A program made the translations under genes and the position numbers. A model generated the notes under the pieces. The model worked only from the letters and a program-made list of their open reading frames with translations. It was not told where the DNA came from and ran no database searches. Positions 1 through 14,333 of a stretch of 64,000 nt of DNA are shown in pieces; position 1 is the first letter of the stretch, and each line of letters opens with the position of its first letter. This stretch comes from Ovis canadensis (lineage: Eukaryota > Chordata > Mammalia > Artiodactyla > Bovidae), in assembly GCF_042477335.2 (NCBI RefSeq), contig NC_091263.1, forward strand, positions 71,728,501 through 71,792,500, given 5' to 3'.

Positions 1-13
1 CATATAGGAGAAA

Positions 14-641
14 TAAGTATTAACCTTTAAGATTAATCATGTTAAACCTTAGGCTACGTAAATTCCTTTCTTGATTGTAACCCACTATACCCTCACCCTA
101 TAGGAATGCAACTTTATTTGGAGGGTGGCACCTGGTTTAAGAAAAAAATCACCCCTGGAAAAAATAAGTTTTCTGGTTGACTGACTGTTATCAGAAAGGG
201 CCATAAAATGTCAGCAGGCCTCATGGTCAGAAGATGATGTAAAACCCCTAAAACCTTTTGTATAATTTTATATGAAGCACCTGATTTTGACAAGGGCCAG
301 GTCTGCTGACCCCGCGTGAACTCTGTATTCATCCCTATGTATAACAAAAAGTATATAAGCAACCTGAAAATAAAGAAATCGGATCAGTTTCTGGAAAGAC
401 TGATTCCCCCGTGTCGTTCTTTCTTTCCCCTTCTGGCTGAATTCCCATCTGGAGCATGGATACTTGATTGGTATTCCACGTAAACCAAGTTATTCAGCCT
501 CCTTTTCTCCACTAACATGTCCTACTACACTATCCTTTTCTAATCTCTCTTTATATCTGTAATTAAATAAGTTTTTTCCTAGGACGCCGATTCCGTCTCC
601 CCTTCGAATTACCCTGGATCCACCGGGGCTGGACCCCGGCA
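14..641 (+). mobile_element. Solo LTR of an endogenous retrovirus, upstream of MRPS25
   Basis: The segment has the layout of an LTR in + orientation: TATATAAG at 352-359, AATAAA at 369-374, a T/C-rich R-U5 region, and an end at CCCCGGCA (641). No gag or pol sequence follows. The right boundary looks firm. On the left, AGAAA at 9-13 matches AGAAA at 642-646 as a possible 5-bp target duplication, but the element would then begin TA rather than TG. An alternative left end is the TG at 40. The family name is not certain. Confidence 0.6.
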
Positions 642-1139
642 AGAAACCAGAATAAAAAACTGTCTTTCCTATAGTGGAAAAAAGACAGCTGCCTGCTATT
701 TAGAAACCATGCAAGAGAGTGGAGTGAAACATTTAAAGTGTTGAAAGTTGCCCCCCACTCCCAACCTGTATTTCTGTATCTGGCAAAACTGTCCTTCAAA
801 AGTAAAGAACTGACATATTCGGATCAATAAGAGTACTTCAGAAAGAGTACTTCTCAGCCACCTTTTGCTTTTCAAGGAATAGAGGTCCAGAGCTCTTAAG
901 TGATGGAACCAGGAAGTGGATACATACTCAATTCCTTTTTTCCCCCCTTTTGCAAGTCAGTGTTTTGTTTTCTGTTTGTTTGTTTTTAAGTCAGTGTTAG
1001 ACATGGCGCAGGTCTTACCCTTCACCGTAAAGCCGGAGTCGAGTGAGGAAAACTGAGACACACGAGGTTGAACAGAAAGTTATTGGGCGCCTTGGTATTC
1101 AAACTCAGCTTTGCCGAATTACTTCCTCCTATTAAGTTT
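642..1139. other. 5' flank of MRPS25 between the LTR and the CpG island
   Basis: AT-rich, non-coding. The stretch from about 650 to 830 has the feel of a decayed L1 fragment in + sense, but it is too diverged to be sure. A direct repeat of AGAGTACTTC occurs near 830-858. Nothing else is recognised. Confidence 0.35.
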
Positions 1140-1254
1140 GCTGTCCGAATGACCGAGTTTGAGTCTACATAAAATGTTTTCCCTGGGCGGAGGGGAGAAG
1201 GACCGAGTCGCAGAGCGTGAAAACCTCAACGTTCCACGAGGTCGGAGGCTGTAG

Positions 1255-3136
<1,882 letters not shown>

Positions 3137-3272
3137 GGGACTTCCTTAGTAGTCCAGTGGCTAAAACTGAGTACTCCCAATGAAGGGGGCCCAGAGTTCA
3201 ATCCTTGGCCAGGGAACTAGATCCCGCTTGCTGCAGCTAAGACCCAGGGCAGCCAAATAAATAAATATGTGT
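3137..3272 (+). mobile_element. CHR-type SINE (tRNA-Glu related), + sense
   Basis: It starts GGGACTTCC, carries the decayed B-box-like GTTCAATCC, and ends with the CAGCCAAATAAATAAATA tail typical of CHR-2 elements of cetartiodactyls. It is complete but diverged. Confidence 0.75.
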
Positions 3273-3785
3273 ATTTTTTTAAAAGACCAGTCAGTCAGAA
3301 TAGACCTGCGCATACTTGCATGCTCAAATATTTTAATACCCATTAGGTAAATAGGAGCCAAACAGCCTGTGTTCCTAGTGATAAAGGCTTGCCTTGTCTC
3401 ACTGGTATTGAGGTTTTAGCCTGGCAGACTTGCTCTTTGTAGCCCCACTGGCCTTTGCCCTAGGCACTTCAGCTGTCCCTCCGTTCCAAGTGCCAGTGGC
3501 TGGCACAGCGCCCCCCGGGGCTAGTGAGTCTCAGGCTGTGCGCTGGGTGTGTGGGGAGCCTCCTTTGCTCAGTGTCTGAGCTGAGTTCCGCCTCACCTCT
3601 GCCAGGTGTTCTTGCCCTTACGATGCAGCGGGAGTAGTAACAGCTGCTGGCATTTATCAGGTTCTGTGTTCAGCCCTGTGCTGCAGGGTCCAGGTGAATT
3701 TGATAATGACTGGAGCCCAATGCTCACGGCCCTGAGTCTGTGGCTTACTGGTCATGTGACCAAGGACATTTTACTTTTCGGAGTT

Positions 3786-3962
3786 GTTTTTTTTTTTAAA
3801 ACATTTGTTTCTTTGGCTACACTGGATCTTAGTGGCTGTATGCAGGATCTTCGATCTTTGTCGTGGCATGCGGGATCTTTAGTTGGGGCGTGTGAACTTC
3901 CTGGTGGTCCAGTGGCTAAGACTCGGTGCTTCCAATGCAGGGTGCCTGGGTTGGATCCCTGA
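3786..3962. mobile_element. CHR-type SINE pieces, antisense then sense
   Basis: 3786-3893 is an antisense CHR fragment (poly-T then TTTGGCTACACTGG and GGGATCTTTAG). 3894-3962 is a sense head (CTTCCTGGTGGTCCAGTGG through GGATCCCTGA). The two abut with opposite orientation, so either two insertions or a rearranged copy. Confidence 0.6.
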
Positions 3963-4081
3963 CATGTTTTCTTAATGTAAAAACCCCACCCTCTGGGGTT
4001 GCTGCCAGCGTTCGAGTATAAGTGCCAGGTGCGAACTGAAGGTACCTTTTGTTATTAACCTCCCCCCATGCTCCAGCAGAG

Positions 4082-4208
4082 AAGGCGATGGCACCCCACT
4101 CCAGTGCTCTTGCCTGGAAAATCCCATGGACGGAGGAGCCTGGTGGGCTGCCGTCTATGGGGTCGCACAGAGTTGGACACGACTGAAGCGACTTAGCAGC
4201 AGCAGCAT
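4082..4208 (+). mobile_element. Bov-A SINE monomer, + sense
   Basis: It runs from GAAGGCGATGGCACCCCACT to GACTTAGCAGCAGCAGCA, a full Bov-A monomer with its characteristic trinucleotide tail. The flanking ATGCTCCAGCAG (before) and CATGCTCCAGCAG (after) form a target-site duplication. Confidence 0.85.
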
Positions 4209-4635
4209 GCTCCAGCAGGAACCGTTACATAGCCCTGTTGAATGTTGTCCTACTAGTTGTAGGTGCGAGAAGCTCCTGCACAGGTTTGCCCTGAGTTTTT
4301 TGTAAACAGTTTTGGTGTGTGGCCATCCTCTGCTGTGGGGTGGGAATTGAGGTGAGGGGTCCTGAGTCCGGGAAAGTCCAGTCCTGTGAGCTGTGGTGCT
4401 CTCCAAAGCTTATTATGCTGGTTAGCACTCTGCTTCCACCTCCTCCCAGAGGCAGCTGCTTTTCAACTCTTAACCATTTGATTAGCGAAGTGTTTTCCGC
4501 CATATAAATGCCATAGTTAGCTCCTCCTTGCTTTCTTAGCTTTCGGCTTTATCGATTGACTTGCTACTTTAGAAGGCAAGGATTTAGCTCCCCCTGCAGC
4601 ACTGCCATTCCCCACCCCAGCACGTGCATGTTGAG

Positions 4636-5085
4636 TGTGAGTTGGAAAAGACAGAGTGCTTCAGAAAGGAGTTTATGAAGAACAAAGAGCAGAGATAATG
4701 AGGACACTGCAGGCACAGAGGGCCGACCCCTGACCAACCAGGGCGAGCCAGTGCAGGGTTAGAAGCCAGTGCAGGGTTAGAAGCCAGTTTTTATAGTCTC
4801 AAGACAAAGAAGATTCCTGCTGGAAGGGTGACGTTAGGTGGCTGGTTAGGCTGGGTATTTGTATCTAATGTGGGATTAGGGAGCTGGCTGGTTTAGATGG
4901 GTTGGGTGCTTATGGCAACGGTCACTATGGGCTCAGTCGGTTCCGGAGATGGCCAGGGTCGCGTCTGTGGCCTTGCTATGGGACTGCACAGTGCGCACTA
5001 CTCGACAGCTCCCTCCGCCTCCCAACAGTCACTGAAGAATTCCGAGTGGATCAGTATTCGCTGTTAAGTTACCATGGCTGTGAAC
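4636..5085 (-). mobile_element. LTR-like repeat, antisense, intron 1
   Basis: It shares several blocks with 49209-49600, notably TTCAGAAAGGAGT near the start and TTCCTGCTGGAAGGGTG in the middle. Read on the - strand it has a TATAAAAA box (near 4790) and, at the place where the other copy has AATAAA, a mutated signal near 4672. A 20-bp direct duplication (GCCAGTGCAGGGTTAGAA, twice) lies near 4750-4786. Right boundary uncertain; family not named. Confidence 0.5.
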
Positions 5086-5887
5086 GCTAGACACAGTTGA
5101 GTCAGAGTATGGTGATTGCTTTTTATTTTTCTTTTGCAGTTTCTTGTTTCCCTAGCTTTATTAATTGTCGTTGCTTTCGTTTTAACTTTGGATTCTGCAC
5201 CAGTTTTGGACGTCTGCCCAAGCAGATGTCAGACAGTCAGGCTCTCTGTTGCTCCTGTCCTTTTCTTGAGCGTAGACTACAAGCTCCTGTATGGGCTGCT
5301 TGCCCTGCCTCCACCGTGTTCACATACACGCTGAGGCGCAGAGCAGTGACTTGCCCGGGCCGGACGGCTGGGGCGTGGGAAAGCCAGGCAGGCGCTCTTC
5401 TCCTGTGTGCGGCTCACACCGGTCCATGCTCTGGTGTGGGGCAGGGCGGCAGCAGGAAGCCGAGGGTGCATTGAAATTCGGGTCATGTGGGTTGCCTCGA
5501 ATCAAGGGATGATTTGCAAAGGTGTGGCAAGAGTGGGAAAAGAAGCCACAAGGGATGATACGGACCAGGGTTCTTGACTTTCCCCAAGCCATAGAAGTTG
5601 ACTAGAGGCCTGACAAGAGATTCAGGCAAGGCTTTCCTGGGGCTCTTGTTCCGGCTGCAGGATGGAGCAAAATCAAGTCACAGGTTCCCCTGAGCTGTTT
5701 CCCTCTGTGGGGTGATGGTGGTGGTGTGTCCAGGGAGGACTGTTTGGGGACTAGACAGGGGAAGAACCAGGCTGCCTCTGGCTTAACTGTTGATGAGAGC
5801 TGGGGTCATGTTGCTCCTGCCAAGGAGCCGTTCTGCTCGGATGTGTATTTGTGTCAGCCCCAGGGATGAAGCCTCTAACGTGCTTTC
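5086..5887. other. Intron 1 segment without recognised repeats
   Basis: About 800 bp of mixed composition. No exon, RNA gene or known repeat is recognised; open frames here (up to 125 codons, overlapping on both strands) resemble nothing known. Confidence 0.4.
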
Positions 5888-6426
5888 CTGTATTTATTTT
5901 TACTGAATTTTATTGGAGTGTAGTTGCTTCACAGTGTTGTGTTAGTGTCTGCGGTGCCGCATGGTGAGTCCGTCGGGCGTGTGGACTCATGTATCCCCTC
6001 CGTCTTAAGCCTCGCACCCAGCCCCGCATCCCACCCCTAGGTCACCCCAGCGCTCAGGGCTGAGCCCCTGTGTTACGCAGCAGCTTCCTGCTCGTCATGT
6101 TTCACCCGTGGCAGGTGTATAAGGTCAGCGCTAGTCCTGCAGTTTGCCGCATCTCCTTCTCAGCGTGTGTCCACAAGTCCGCTCTCTACGTCTGAGCCTG
6201 TATTCCGGCCCTGCAGTAGGTTCATCAGTCCCATTTTTGTAGATTCCAAATATATACATTAATATATGCTATTTCTAACCTCACTCTGTGGAACGGGCTC
6301 TGGGTTAAACATTATTTCAGCTGACTCAAATTTGCTACTTTTTATGGCTGAGTACTGTTACCATGTATAAATGTACCGCTTGTCTTTATCCATTCATCCC
6401 TCGTGGACATCCAGGTTGCTTCCATG

Positions 6427-6696
6427 TTCTGCTGCTGCTGCTAAGTCGCTTCAGCCGTGTCCGACTCTGTGCGACCCCATAGACGGCAGCCCACCAGGCT
6501 CCCCCGTCCCTGGGATTCTCTAGGCAAGAACACTGGAGTGGGTTGCCATTTCCTTCTCCAATGCATGAAAGTGAAAAGTGAAAGTGAAGTCGCTCAGCCG
6601 TGTCCGACTCTTAGCGACCCCATGGACTGCAGCCCACCAGGCTCCTGCGTCCATGGGATTTTCCAGGCAAGAGTACTGGAGTGGGGAGCCATTGTA
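6427..6696 (-). mobile_element. Bov-A2 SINE dimer, antisense
   Basis: Two Bov-A monomers in antisense joined head to tail, each with CCGTGTCCGACTCT and ending near GGAGTGGG..GCCATT. It starts at the (GCT)n tail TGCTGCTGCTGCTAAGTCGC. It lies within L1 array unit 1. Confidence 0.85.
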
Positions 6697-6739
6697 AATA
6701 GTGCTGCAGTGAACATGGGGGGTACCTGTGTCTTTTTTT

Positions 6740-7046
6740 AGAATTTATTTTATATTTTTGGCCACATGGAGTCTTTGTTGTGGTGTGTGGGCTTCATCCA
6801 GTTGGCAGTGAGTGGGGCCAGTCTTTGTTGAGCTGCGTGGACTTGTCATTTCGGTGGCGTCTCTTGTGGGGCAGAGGCTCCAGGCACACAGGCTCAGCGC
6901 TCTAGAGCCAGGGCTCAGTGGTGGTGGCTCATGGGCCTCGTTGCTCCAAATCATGTGGGCTCTTCCCCAGCCAGGGATCAAACCTGTGTCGCCTGCATTG
7001 GCAGGCGGTTTCTTATCCCCTGTACCACTAGGAAAGTTCCACGTGT
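6740..7046 (-). mobile_element. CHR-type SINE, antisense
   Basis: It begins with T-rich sequence and TTTTTGGCCACATGGAGTC, passes GCCAGGGATCAAACC (antisense B box) and ends CCTGTACCACTAGGAAAGTTCC (antisense head). Full length, diverged. Confidence 0.75.
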
Positions 7047-7159
7047 GTCTTTTTGAATTATGTTTCTGGCAGGGTATGTGCCAAGTAGTGGGATTGCTGA
7101 AACATATGGTAGTCTTATTTCTGTTGTCTTAAGACATCTCCTTAGACACTAATGATATC

Positions 7160-7744
7160 GTTAGACACTGATGAAATCACTGCAGATGGTGACTACAGCC
7201 ATGAATTTAAAGGTGCTTGCTCCTTGGAAGAAAAGCTATGACCAGCCTAGACAACATATTAAAAAGCAGAGACATTATTTGCCAACAAAGGTCCATCTAG
7301 TCAAGGCTATGGTTTTCCAGTAGTCATGTATGGATGGGAGAGTTGGACCATAAAGAAAGCTGAGTGCCAAAGAATTGATGCTTTTGAACTGTGATGTTGG
7401 AGAAGACTCTTGAGAGTCCCTTGGACTGCAAGGAGGTCCATCCAGTCCATCCTAAAGGAGATCAGTCCTGGGTGTTCATTGAAAGGACTGATGCTGAAGG
7501 TGAAACTCCAATACTTTGCCCACCTGATGTGAAGAGCTGACTCATTTGAAAAGACCCTGATGCTGGGAAAGATTAAGGGCAGGAGGAGAAGGTGACGACA
7601 GAGGGTGAGATGGTTGGAAGGCATCACCAACTCAATAGACATGAGTTTGAGCAAGCTCCGAGAGTTGGTGATGGACAGGGAGGCCTGGCGTGCTGCAGTC
7701 CATGGGGTCGCAAAGAGTCAGACACGACTGAGCGACTGAACTGA
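7160..7744 (+). mobile_element. BovB LINE 3' fragment, + sense
   Basis: Sense BovB from the late reverse-transcriptase region (GATGGTGACTACAGCCATGAA) to the 3' end (GACACGACTGAGCGACTGAA). The frame is broken by stops and a deletion in the ATGTTGGAGAAGACTC segment. It sits in L1 array unit 1. Confidence 0.85.
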
Positions 7745-8280
7745 AGGCATCGTCATACTCTTCACAGTGGCTGTACCGGTTTATATTCCCACCAACAGTG
7801 TAAGAGGGTACCCTTTTCTCCACTCTTAGCATTTATTGTTTGTAGATTTTTTTGAAGATGGCCGTTCTGACCTGTGTGATTTGAAGATGGGCATTCTGAC
7901 CTGTGTGAGGTGATATACTTCGTTATAGTTTTGATTTGTATTTCTCTAATGATGAGTGGTGTTGAGCATCTTTTTCATGTGTTTGATTATGATCTGTATG
8001 TCTTTTTTGGAGAGAAGTCTACATAAAGGTCTTCCAGCCATTATTTAATTGAATTGTTTGTTTTTTTGACATTGTGCTCTGTGAGCTGTTTGTATATTTT
8101 GAAAATTAACTTTTGTCACCTGCTTTGCAAATATTGTCTCACATTCTGCGGGTTGTCTTTTTGTTTTGTTTGTGGTTTCTTTTGCTTTGCAAAAGCTTTT
8201 ACATTTAATTAGGTTCCGATTGTTTTTATATTCAGTATTTTAGAAGGTGGGTCAAAATTTTTTTATTTCCATTTTTAAAA

Positions 8281-8947
8281 TAATTTTTCTTTGCATTTTA
8301 AAAATTTAATTTTAATTGGAGTATAGTTGTGTTACAACGTTGTGTTGGTTTCTGCACACCATGAGTCACCCATAAGTGTGTGTATATCTATATCTATATA
8401 TCCCCTGCCTCTTGAACCTCCCTGTCACCCCCATCCCACCCTCCAGGTCCCCAGAGGCACCCAGCCGAGTTCCCCGTGCTACACAGCAGCTTCACACTGC
8501 TCTTCACATGATGGCATGTGTCCCTCTGCATCTTCCAGTTCGTCCCATCCTTTCCCTGCTGTGTCCGCAAGTCTCTTCTCCAAGTCTGCGTCCATGTTCC
8601 TGCTCTGCAGATGGGTTCAGCAGGACCCTTTTTCTGGATTCCATATATATGTGTTAATATATGATATTTGTTTTTCTCTTTCTGACTTACTTCACTCTGC
8701 ATAAGAGGCTCTAGGTTCACCCACCTCCCTGAACCTAACTCAGCCTCTGTCCTTTTTATGGCTGAGTAATATTCCATTGTATTTATGTACCACGACTTCT
8801 TTATCTGTTCATCTGTCCACAGACATCTAAGTTGCTTACGTGTCCTTGCTGTCACAAATAGTGCTGCACTGAACGTCGGGGTACATGTGCTGTTTAAAGT
8901 ATGGTTTTCTCAAGGTAGATGCCCAGTAGTGAGACTGCTGGGGATAG
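8281..8947 (-). repeat. L1 array unit 2 (short)
   Basis: Antisense L1 3' end and C-terminal ORF2 (the - frame at 8394-8855 reads LWTDEQIKKSWYINTMEYYS, an L1 ORF2 tail). It stops early, near GAGACTGCTGGGG, and the next unit begins with poly-T at about 8950. It is therefore one of the units lacking the common stop. Confidence 0.65.
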
Positions 8948-10250
8948 TATTTTTTTTTTTTAATTGGAGGATAATTGCTTTACAATGCTGTGTTGGTTTC
9001 TGCCATACATCAACATGAATCAGCCATAGGTATGCATACGTGCCCTCGCTCTCGAACCTCCTTGGCACCTCGCACGCCATCCCACCCGTCTAGGTTGTCA
9101 GAAAACAGCAGGCTGGTTTCCACGGCTCATGTAGCAAATCCCCATGGCTATGTATTTTGCTCACATATTTCAGTTCTGCTCTTTCAGTTCAGCCCAGCCT
9201 CTCCTTTCCCCACTGTGTCCAGAAGATTGTGCTCTATGTCTGCATCTGTGTTACTGACCTGCTAACGGGTTCATATCTACCATTTAAAGAATCCATGCGT
9301 GTGCATAAAGATATCTGTTTTCTGACATCGCTTTGTTTAACAGGCTTCAGGATCATCTACCTCACTAGATCTGACTCTTATTCCTTCCTTCGCATGGCTG
9401 AGTACTATTCCGCAGTATATATGTACCACCCACTCAATGGACACGAGTTTGAGCAAGGTCCAGGAAGTTGGTGATGGACAGGGAAGCCTGCGTGCTGTAG
9501 TTCATGGGGTCACAAAGAGTCGGACATGACTGAGCAACTGAACTGATGTGTGTACCACAACGTCTTTATCCATTCATCTGTGGATGAGCATCTAGGTTGC
9601 TTCCACGTCCTGGCTATCGGAAATACTGCTGCAGTGAACTTTGGGGATACACGTGTCTTTTTGAATTACGGTTTTCTCAGGGTCTGTGCCCTATAATGGG
9701 ATTGTGTATAACATAGTAGTGTATCCCTACTTTTTAAAGGAATATCCATACTTTTGTCCATAGTGGCTGTATTAGTTAGCACTCCCACCAACAGTGCAAG
9801 AGGGTTCCCTTTTCTCCACACCCTCTCCAGCATTTATCCTTTGTAGAATTTGTGATGATGGCCGTTCTGACTTTGTGAGATGATATCTCATTGAAGTTTT
9901 CGTTTGAGTTTCTGTAATAGTGAGCGATGCTGAGCATCTTTTCTTGTGTTTGTTGCCCATCTGTATGTTTTCTTTGAAGAGTCCTCTGTTGATGTCTGCC
10001 CATTTTTTGATTGGATGTCTTTTTTGAAATTGAGCTCCTTGAGCTGTTTGTATTAATATATCCTGAAGATAAATAATCCTTTCTCAGTTACTGAATTTGC
10101 AAATATTGTCTGCCATTCTGATGGCTGTCTTTTCATTTCGTTTATGGTTTCTTTTGCTCTGCAAAAGCTTTTAAGTTTAATTAGGTCCCATTTGTATATT
10201 TTTGGATTTATATTCATTATTTAGAAGGTGTATTCAAAAATTTTATTTTA
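8948..10250 (-). repeat. L1 array unit 3
   Basis: Antisense L1 segment with a small BovB insertion (9430-9548). It ends at the shared motif near 10213; beyond it is a short SINE-like scrap (GAGCTACCAGGGAAGCCCT, about 10265-10283). Confidence 0.65.
9430..9548 (+). mobile_element. BovB 3'-end fragment, + sense
   Basis: About 120 bp from ACTCAATGGACACGAGTTTG to GACTGAGCAACTGAACTGA, the BovB 3' end. ATGTACCAC before and GTGTGTACCAC after hint at a short target duplication. Confidence 0.75.
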
Positions 10251-10299
10251 TTTTTATTTTTAATTGAGCTACCAGGGAAGCCCTAATAATTTTTTAGGG

Positions 10300-11512
10300 G
10301 TATTTAATGTTGATGTTTAGTTAGAGTATAAGTGCTCTCCAGTATTGTGTTGGCTTCTTCCATACCACAGTATGAACTAGGCATCAGTATACATGCATCC
10401 TCTTCCTGCTGAAACTCTGCCTGCCCTGCCCTCCTCATACCCGTCCAGTCTCTCTAGGGCGTCACAGAGCACCGGGCTGAGCTCCTTGTGTTATGCATCA
10501 GCTTCCCACTAGCTTGGTTGTCTACACATGGTTTTATATACATTTCTGTGCTGCTCTTTGAGTTTGTCCCACCCTTTCTTTCTCCAGCTGTGTCCACAAA
10601 TCCATTCTTCACATCTGTGTCTGTATTCCTGCTCTGCAGATGGGTTCATCAGGACCATTTTTCTAGATTCGATGCATGTGTGTCAATATACAGCATTTCA
10701 TTTTCTCTTTCTGACTTGCTTCACTCTGCAAAACAGGCTCTGGGGTCACCCACCTGACTAAAACTGATTCAGATCCATTCCATCTCATTGCTGAGTAATA
10801 CTCCATTCTGTATGTTCAGCACGACTTCTCTATCCATTCATGTGTCAACAGACATCTAGGGTGCTTGCATGTCCTCAGCACTGAACGTGGTGCTGCGGTG
10901 AGCACTGGGTACACGTGTCGTTTTGAATTACGGTTTTCAGACTGTACGCCCAGTAGTGGGATTACAGGGTCATACGGTATTTTTATCCCTAGGTTTTAGG
11001 GAATCTCCATACTGTTATCCTTAGTGACTGTTTCAGCCTACATTCCCATGAAGGGTGCAAGAGGGTTCCCGTCTCTCCACACTTTCTGCAGCTTTTATTG
11101 TTTGTAGAATTTTTGATGATGGCCAATCTAACCTTGTCAGGTGATACCTCATTGAAGTTTTCATTTGCATTTCTCTAATAATGGGTGATGCTGAGCATCA
11201 CTTCATGTGTTTGTTGCCCATCAGTATATCTTCTTTGGGGGAATGTGTGTTTAGGTGTTCTGCTTGTTTCTTTTTTTTTGAATGGAGTGGCTTTTTAAAT
11301 TTTTTAAATTGAGCTCCATGAGCTGTTTGTATATTTTGAAGGTTAAGCCTGTGTCAGTTGCTTAGTTTTCAAAGATTGTCTCCTATTCTGAGGGTTGTCT
11401 TTTTGTTTTGTTTGTGATTTCCTTTGCTGAGCAAAAGCTTTTAAGATTAAATATGTCTGAATTGTTTACTTTTTAAGTATATTCATTATTTTAGAAGATG
11501 GATCAAAAATTA
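10300..11512 (-). repeat. L1 array unit 4
   Basis: An uninterrupted unit of about 1.2 kb, the cleanest example of the period. It starts GTTAGAGTATAAGTG and ends TTCATTATTTTAGAAGATGG. Confidence 0.7.
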
Positions 11513-12460
11513 TTTTTCCATAATTTTTTCTCATTTTTTGATTGGGGTATAATTGCTGTACATGTTGTGTTGGTTTCTGCCATACAACAACATGAGTGAG
11601 CCCTAAATATACATAGATCGCCCCCCGTCTGAATCTCCCCATCCCCACCAGCCTAGATCATGACAGCCCAGCAGGCTGAGCCTCCGGGGTTATTCAGTAA
11701 CTTCCCCCTACCTATGGTCTTTAACATGGTAGTGTCTATGTTTCCTTGCTATTCTCGATGTTTCCCACCCTGTCCTTGCCCTGACGTGTACAAAAGTCCA
11801 TTCTCTACCTTTGGGTCTGTATTCCTGTCCTGTGTATAAGTTCATCAGAGCCGTTTTCGTAGACTCCATATATATGCGTTAATATGTTGTTTGTTTTTCT
11901 GACTTCACTTTGTATAACAGGCTCTAGGTTCACCTGCCTCCCTGGAACTGACTCGTTTTTCCCTTTATGACTGAGTGATATTCCGTGGTATATATGTAGC
12001 ACGTCTTCTTTATCCGTCCATTTGTCCAGAGGTAACTAGTTTGCTTCCATGTCCTGGCTATTATAAATAGTGCTGCAGTGAACATTGAGGTACATGTGTC
12101 TTTTGAAAAATGTTTTCTCAATTTTATGCTCAGTAGTTGTATTGTAGGCATAGTAGGTGAGTGATGTTGATCATCTTTCCATGTGTTGGTTGGTCATCTG
12201 TATGTCTTTGGAGAGCCGTTCATTAAACCTTCCCCCAACTTTGATTAGTTTGTCTTTTTTCTTGAAACTGAGCTCCATGAGCTGTTACTATGTTTTGGAG
12301 ATTAATCCTGTGTCAGTTAGCTTTCAAGTATTGTCTCCTGTTCTGGGGGTGGTCTTTTTGTTTGTGCTTTCCATTGCTGTGCAAGAGCTTTTAAGTTTAA
12401 TTAGGTCCCATTTGTTTATTTTTGTTTTAATAGTCATTATTTAGAAGGTGCCTTCAAATT
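11513..12460 (-). repeat. L1 array unit 5 (internal deletion)
   Basis: Starts at GATTGGGGTATAATTGCTG and ends at TCATTATTTAGAAGGTG. About 240 bp present in other units is missing at about 12145, between CTCAGTAGTTGTATTG and GTGAGTGATGTTGATC. Confidence 0.65.
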
Positions 12461-13640
12461 CTTTATTCCGTTTTTATTAAACTTTTTTGTGTGGTATTTG
12501 AAGTTGATTTTTGATTGGAGCGTGATGGCTTTGCAGTGTCATGTGGGGTTCTTCCATGTAACAGCTTGAACCAGTCATAAGCATAGACACATCCTTTCCC
12601 CCTTGTGCCTCTCTCCCTGCCGCCTCCCCAGCCCAGTCTCTAAGCTGTCGCAGAGCGCCAGGCTGAGCTCTCTGGTCTGCACCATCTTCCTACTGGTTGT
12701 TTGACACCTGCTGATGGATATACTTGTCTGCTGCTCTTTCAGTAGGTCCCACCTTTTCCTTCCCCCACTGTGTTCACAAATCCACCCTCTGCCTCTACCT
12801 CTCTATTCCATTTTTCCAGACCCCATACATGTGCCTGGATATACAATATTTGTTTTTCTCTTACTGACTTCCTTCACTCTCTATAAAAGGCTCTAGGTTC
12901 ACCCGATACCTTAGCACCGACTAAAACTGGTTCCTTTTTATGGCTGAGTAATATTCCATTGGATATGTATAGCACAACTTTATCCATTCATCCTTTGGCA
13001 GACGTCTAGATTGCTTCCATGTCCAGCTGTCGTAAATGGTGCTCCAAAGAACAACGGGCTCATGTGTCGTTTGGAATTATGGTTTTGTCAGGGTATATGC
13101 CCAGTGGACTTGCTGGGTCTTGTGGTATTTTTATCCTGTTTTTCTTTAAGGACTCTGCATACTTATCGCCATAGTGGGTGTATCACTTTACTTTTCCACC
13201 AGGAGTGCACCAGGGTTCCTTTTTCTACACACCCTCTCCAGCATTTACTGTTTGTAGAATTTTTGCTGATGGCCATTCTGACCTTGTATGGTAATAAGCT
13301 CACTGAAGTTTTCATTTGCGTTTCTCTAATAACGACTAACGTTGAACGAGATTTCACGTGTTGGTTGCCCATCTGTATGTCTTTGGAGAGATGTCCATTT
13401 AGGTATTCTGCATGTGTTTTGAATGGATTTTTGTTGTTTGTTTGTTGACATTGAGCTCCAGAAACTGTAATTTAGAAGGTAATCGGATGTCGGTTGCTTC
13501 CTTTAAAATTGTATCTGATTCTGAGTGTGTTGTCCTTACCATTTTGTGTGTAGCTTCCTTTGTTGGGCAAAACCTTTTAAGTTTAATTGGGTTCAAGTTT
13601 TTTATTTTTGGTTTTATTTTCATTATTTTAGAAAATGTGT
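12461..13640 (-). repeat. L1 array unit 6
   Basis: Uninterrupted, about 1.15 kb, from GATTGGAGCGTGATGGCTT to TTCATTATTTTAGAAAATG. Confidence 0.65.
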
Positions 13641-14145
13641 CAAAAACTGTTATTTTTTTATTATTCATAATTATTTCATTCTTTAACTGGAGTATGTTTG
13701 CTTTACAAGTATGTGTTGGTTTTTGCCATACAAAGTGTCAGTCAACCATATGTGTGCCTAGACCCCCTCCATCCCGACCTCCGTCCCTCCAACCCCCACC
13801 CCTGTGGGTCATCACAGCTCACCAGGATAAGCTCCCTGTTACACATAACTGTGCATCACTATGCATTTTACACATGGTCATGTCTGTACTTCTATGCTGC
13901 TCTCTCAATTTGTCCCACCCAGTCCGTCCTCTGCTGAGTCCACAAGCCCCTCCTCTACTTCCGGGTCTGCATTCCTGCCCTGAAAATCGGTTCATCAATA
14001 CCAGTTTCCTAGATACCATATAGACGCACCAAATACAGTATTTGTTTTCCTGACTTCTTCACTCTGTCTGAGAGGCTCTAGGTTCAGCCACGTCCCTGGA
14101 ACTGAATCAGATTCGTTCCTTATGGCTGAGTAATATCCCACGGCG

Positions 14146-14333
14146 GGCTTCCCTGCTGGCTCAGCTGGTGAAGAATCCGTCTGCAGTGCGGGAGAGCAGG
14201 GTTCGGTCCCTGGGTTGGGAAGATCCCCTGGAGAAGGGAAAGGCTACCCACTCCAGTATTCTGGCCTGGAGAATTCCGTGGACTGTATAGTCCATGGGGT
14301 CACAAAGAGTCGGACATGATTGAGTGACTTCCA
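14146..14333 (+). mobile_element. Bov-tA SINE, + sense
   Basis: tRNA-derived head GGCTTCCCTGCTGGCTCAG and GGTTCGGTCCC box B, fused to a Bov-A body ending GACTTCCACTTTCACT. The flanks TATCCCACGG and TGTCCCATGG are an imperfect target duplication. Confidence 0.9.

Larger units (their letters stand above)
5888..8280 (-). repeat. L1 array unit 1
   Basis: Antisense L1 3' segment interrupted by a Bov-A2 (6427-6696), a CHR SINE (6740-7046) and a BovB fragment (7160-7744). Net L1 length about 1.2 kb. A local duplication of GAAGATGGCCGTTCTGACCT-like sequence lies near 7855-7905. Confidence 0.7.
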
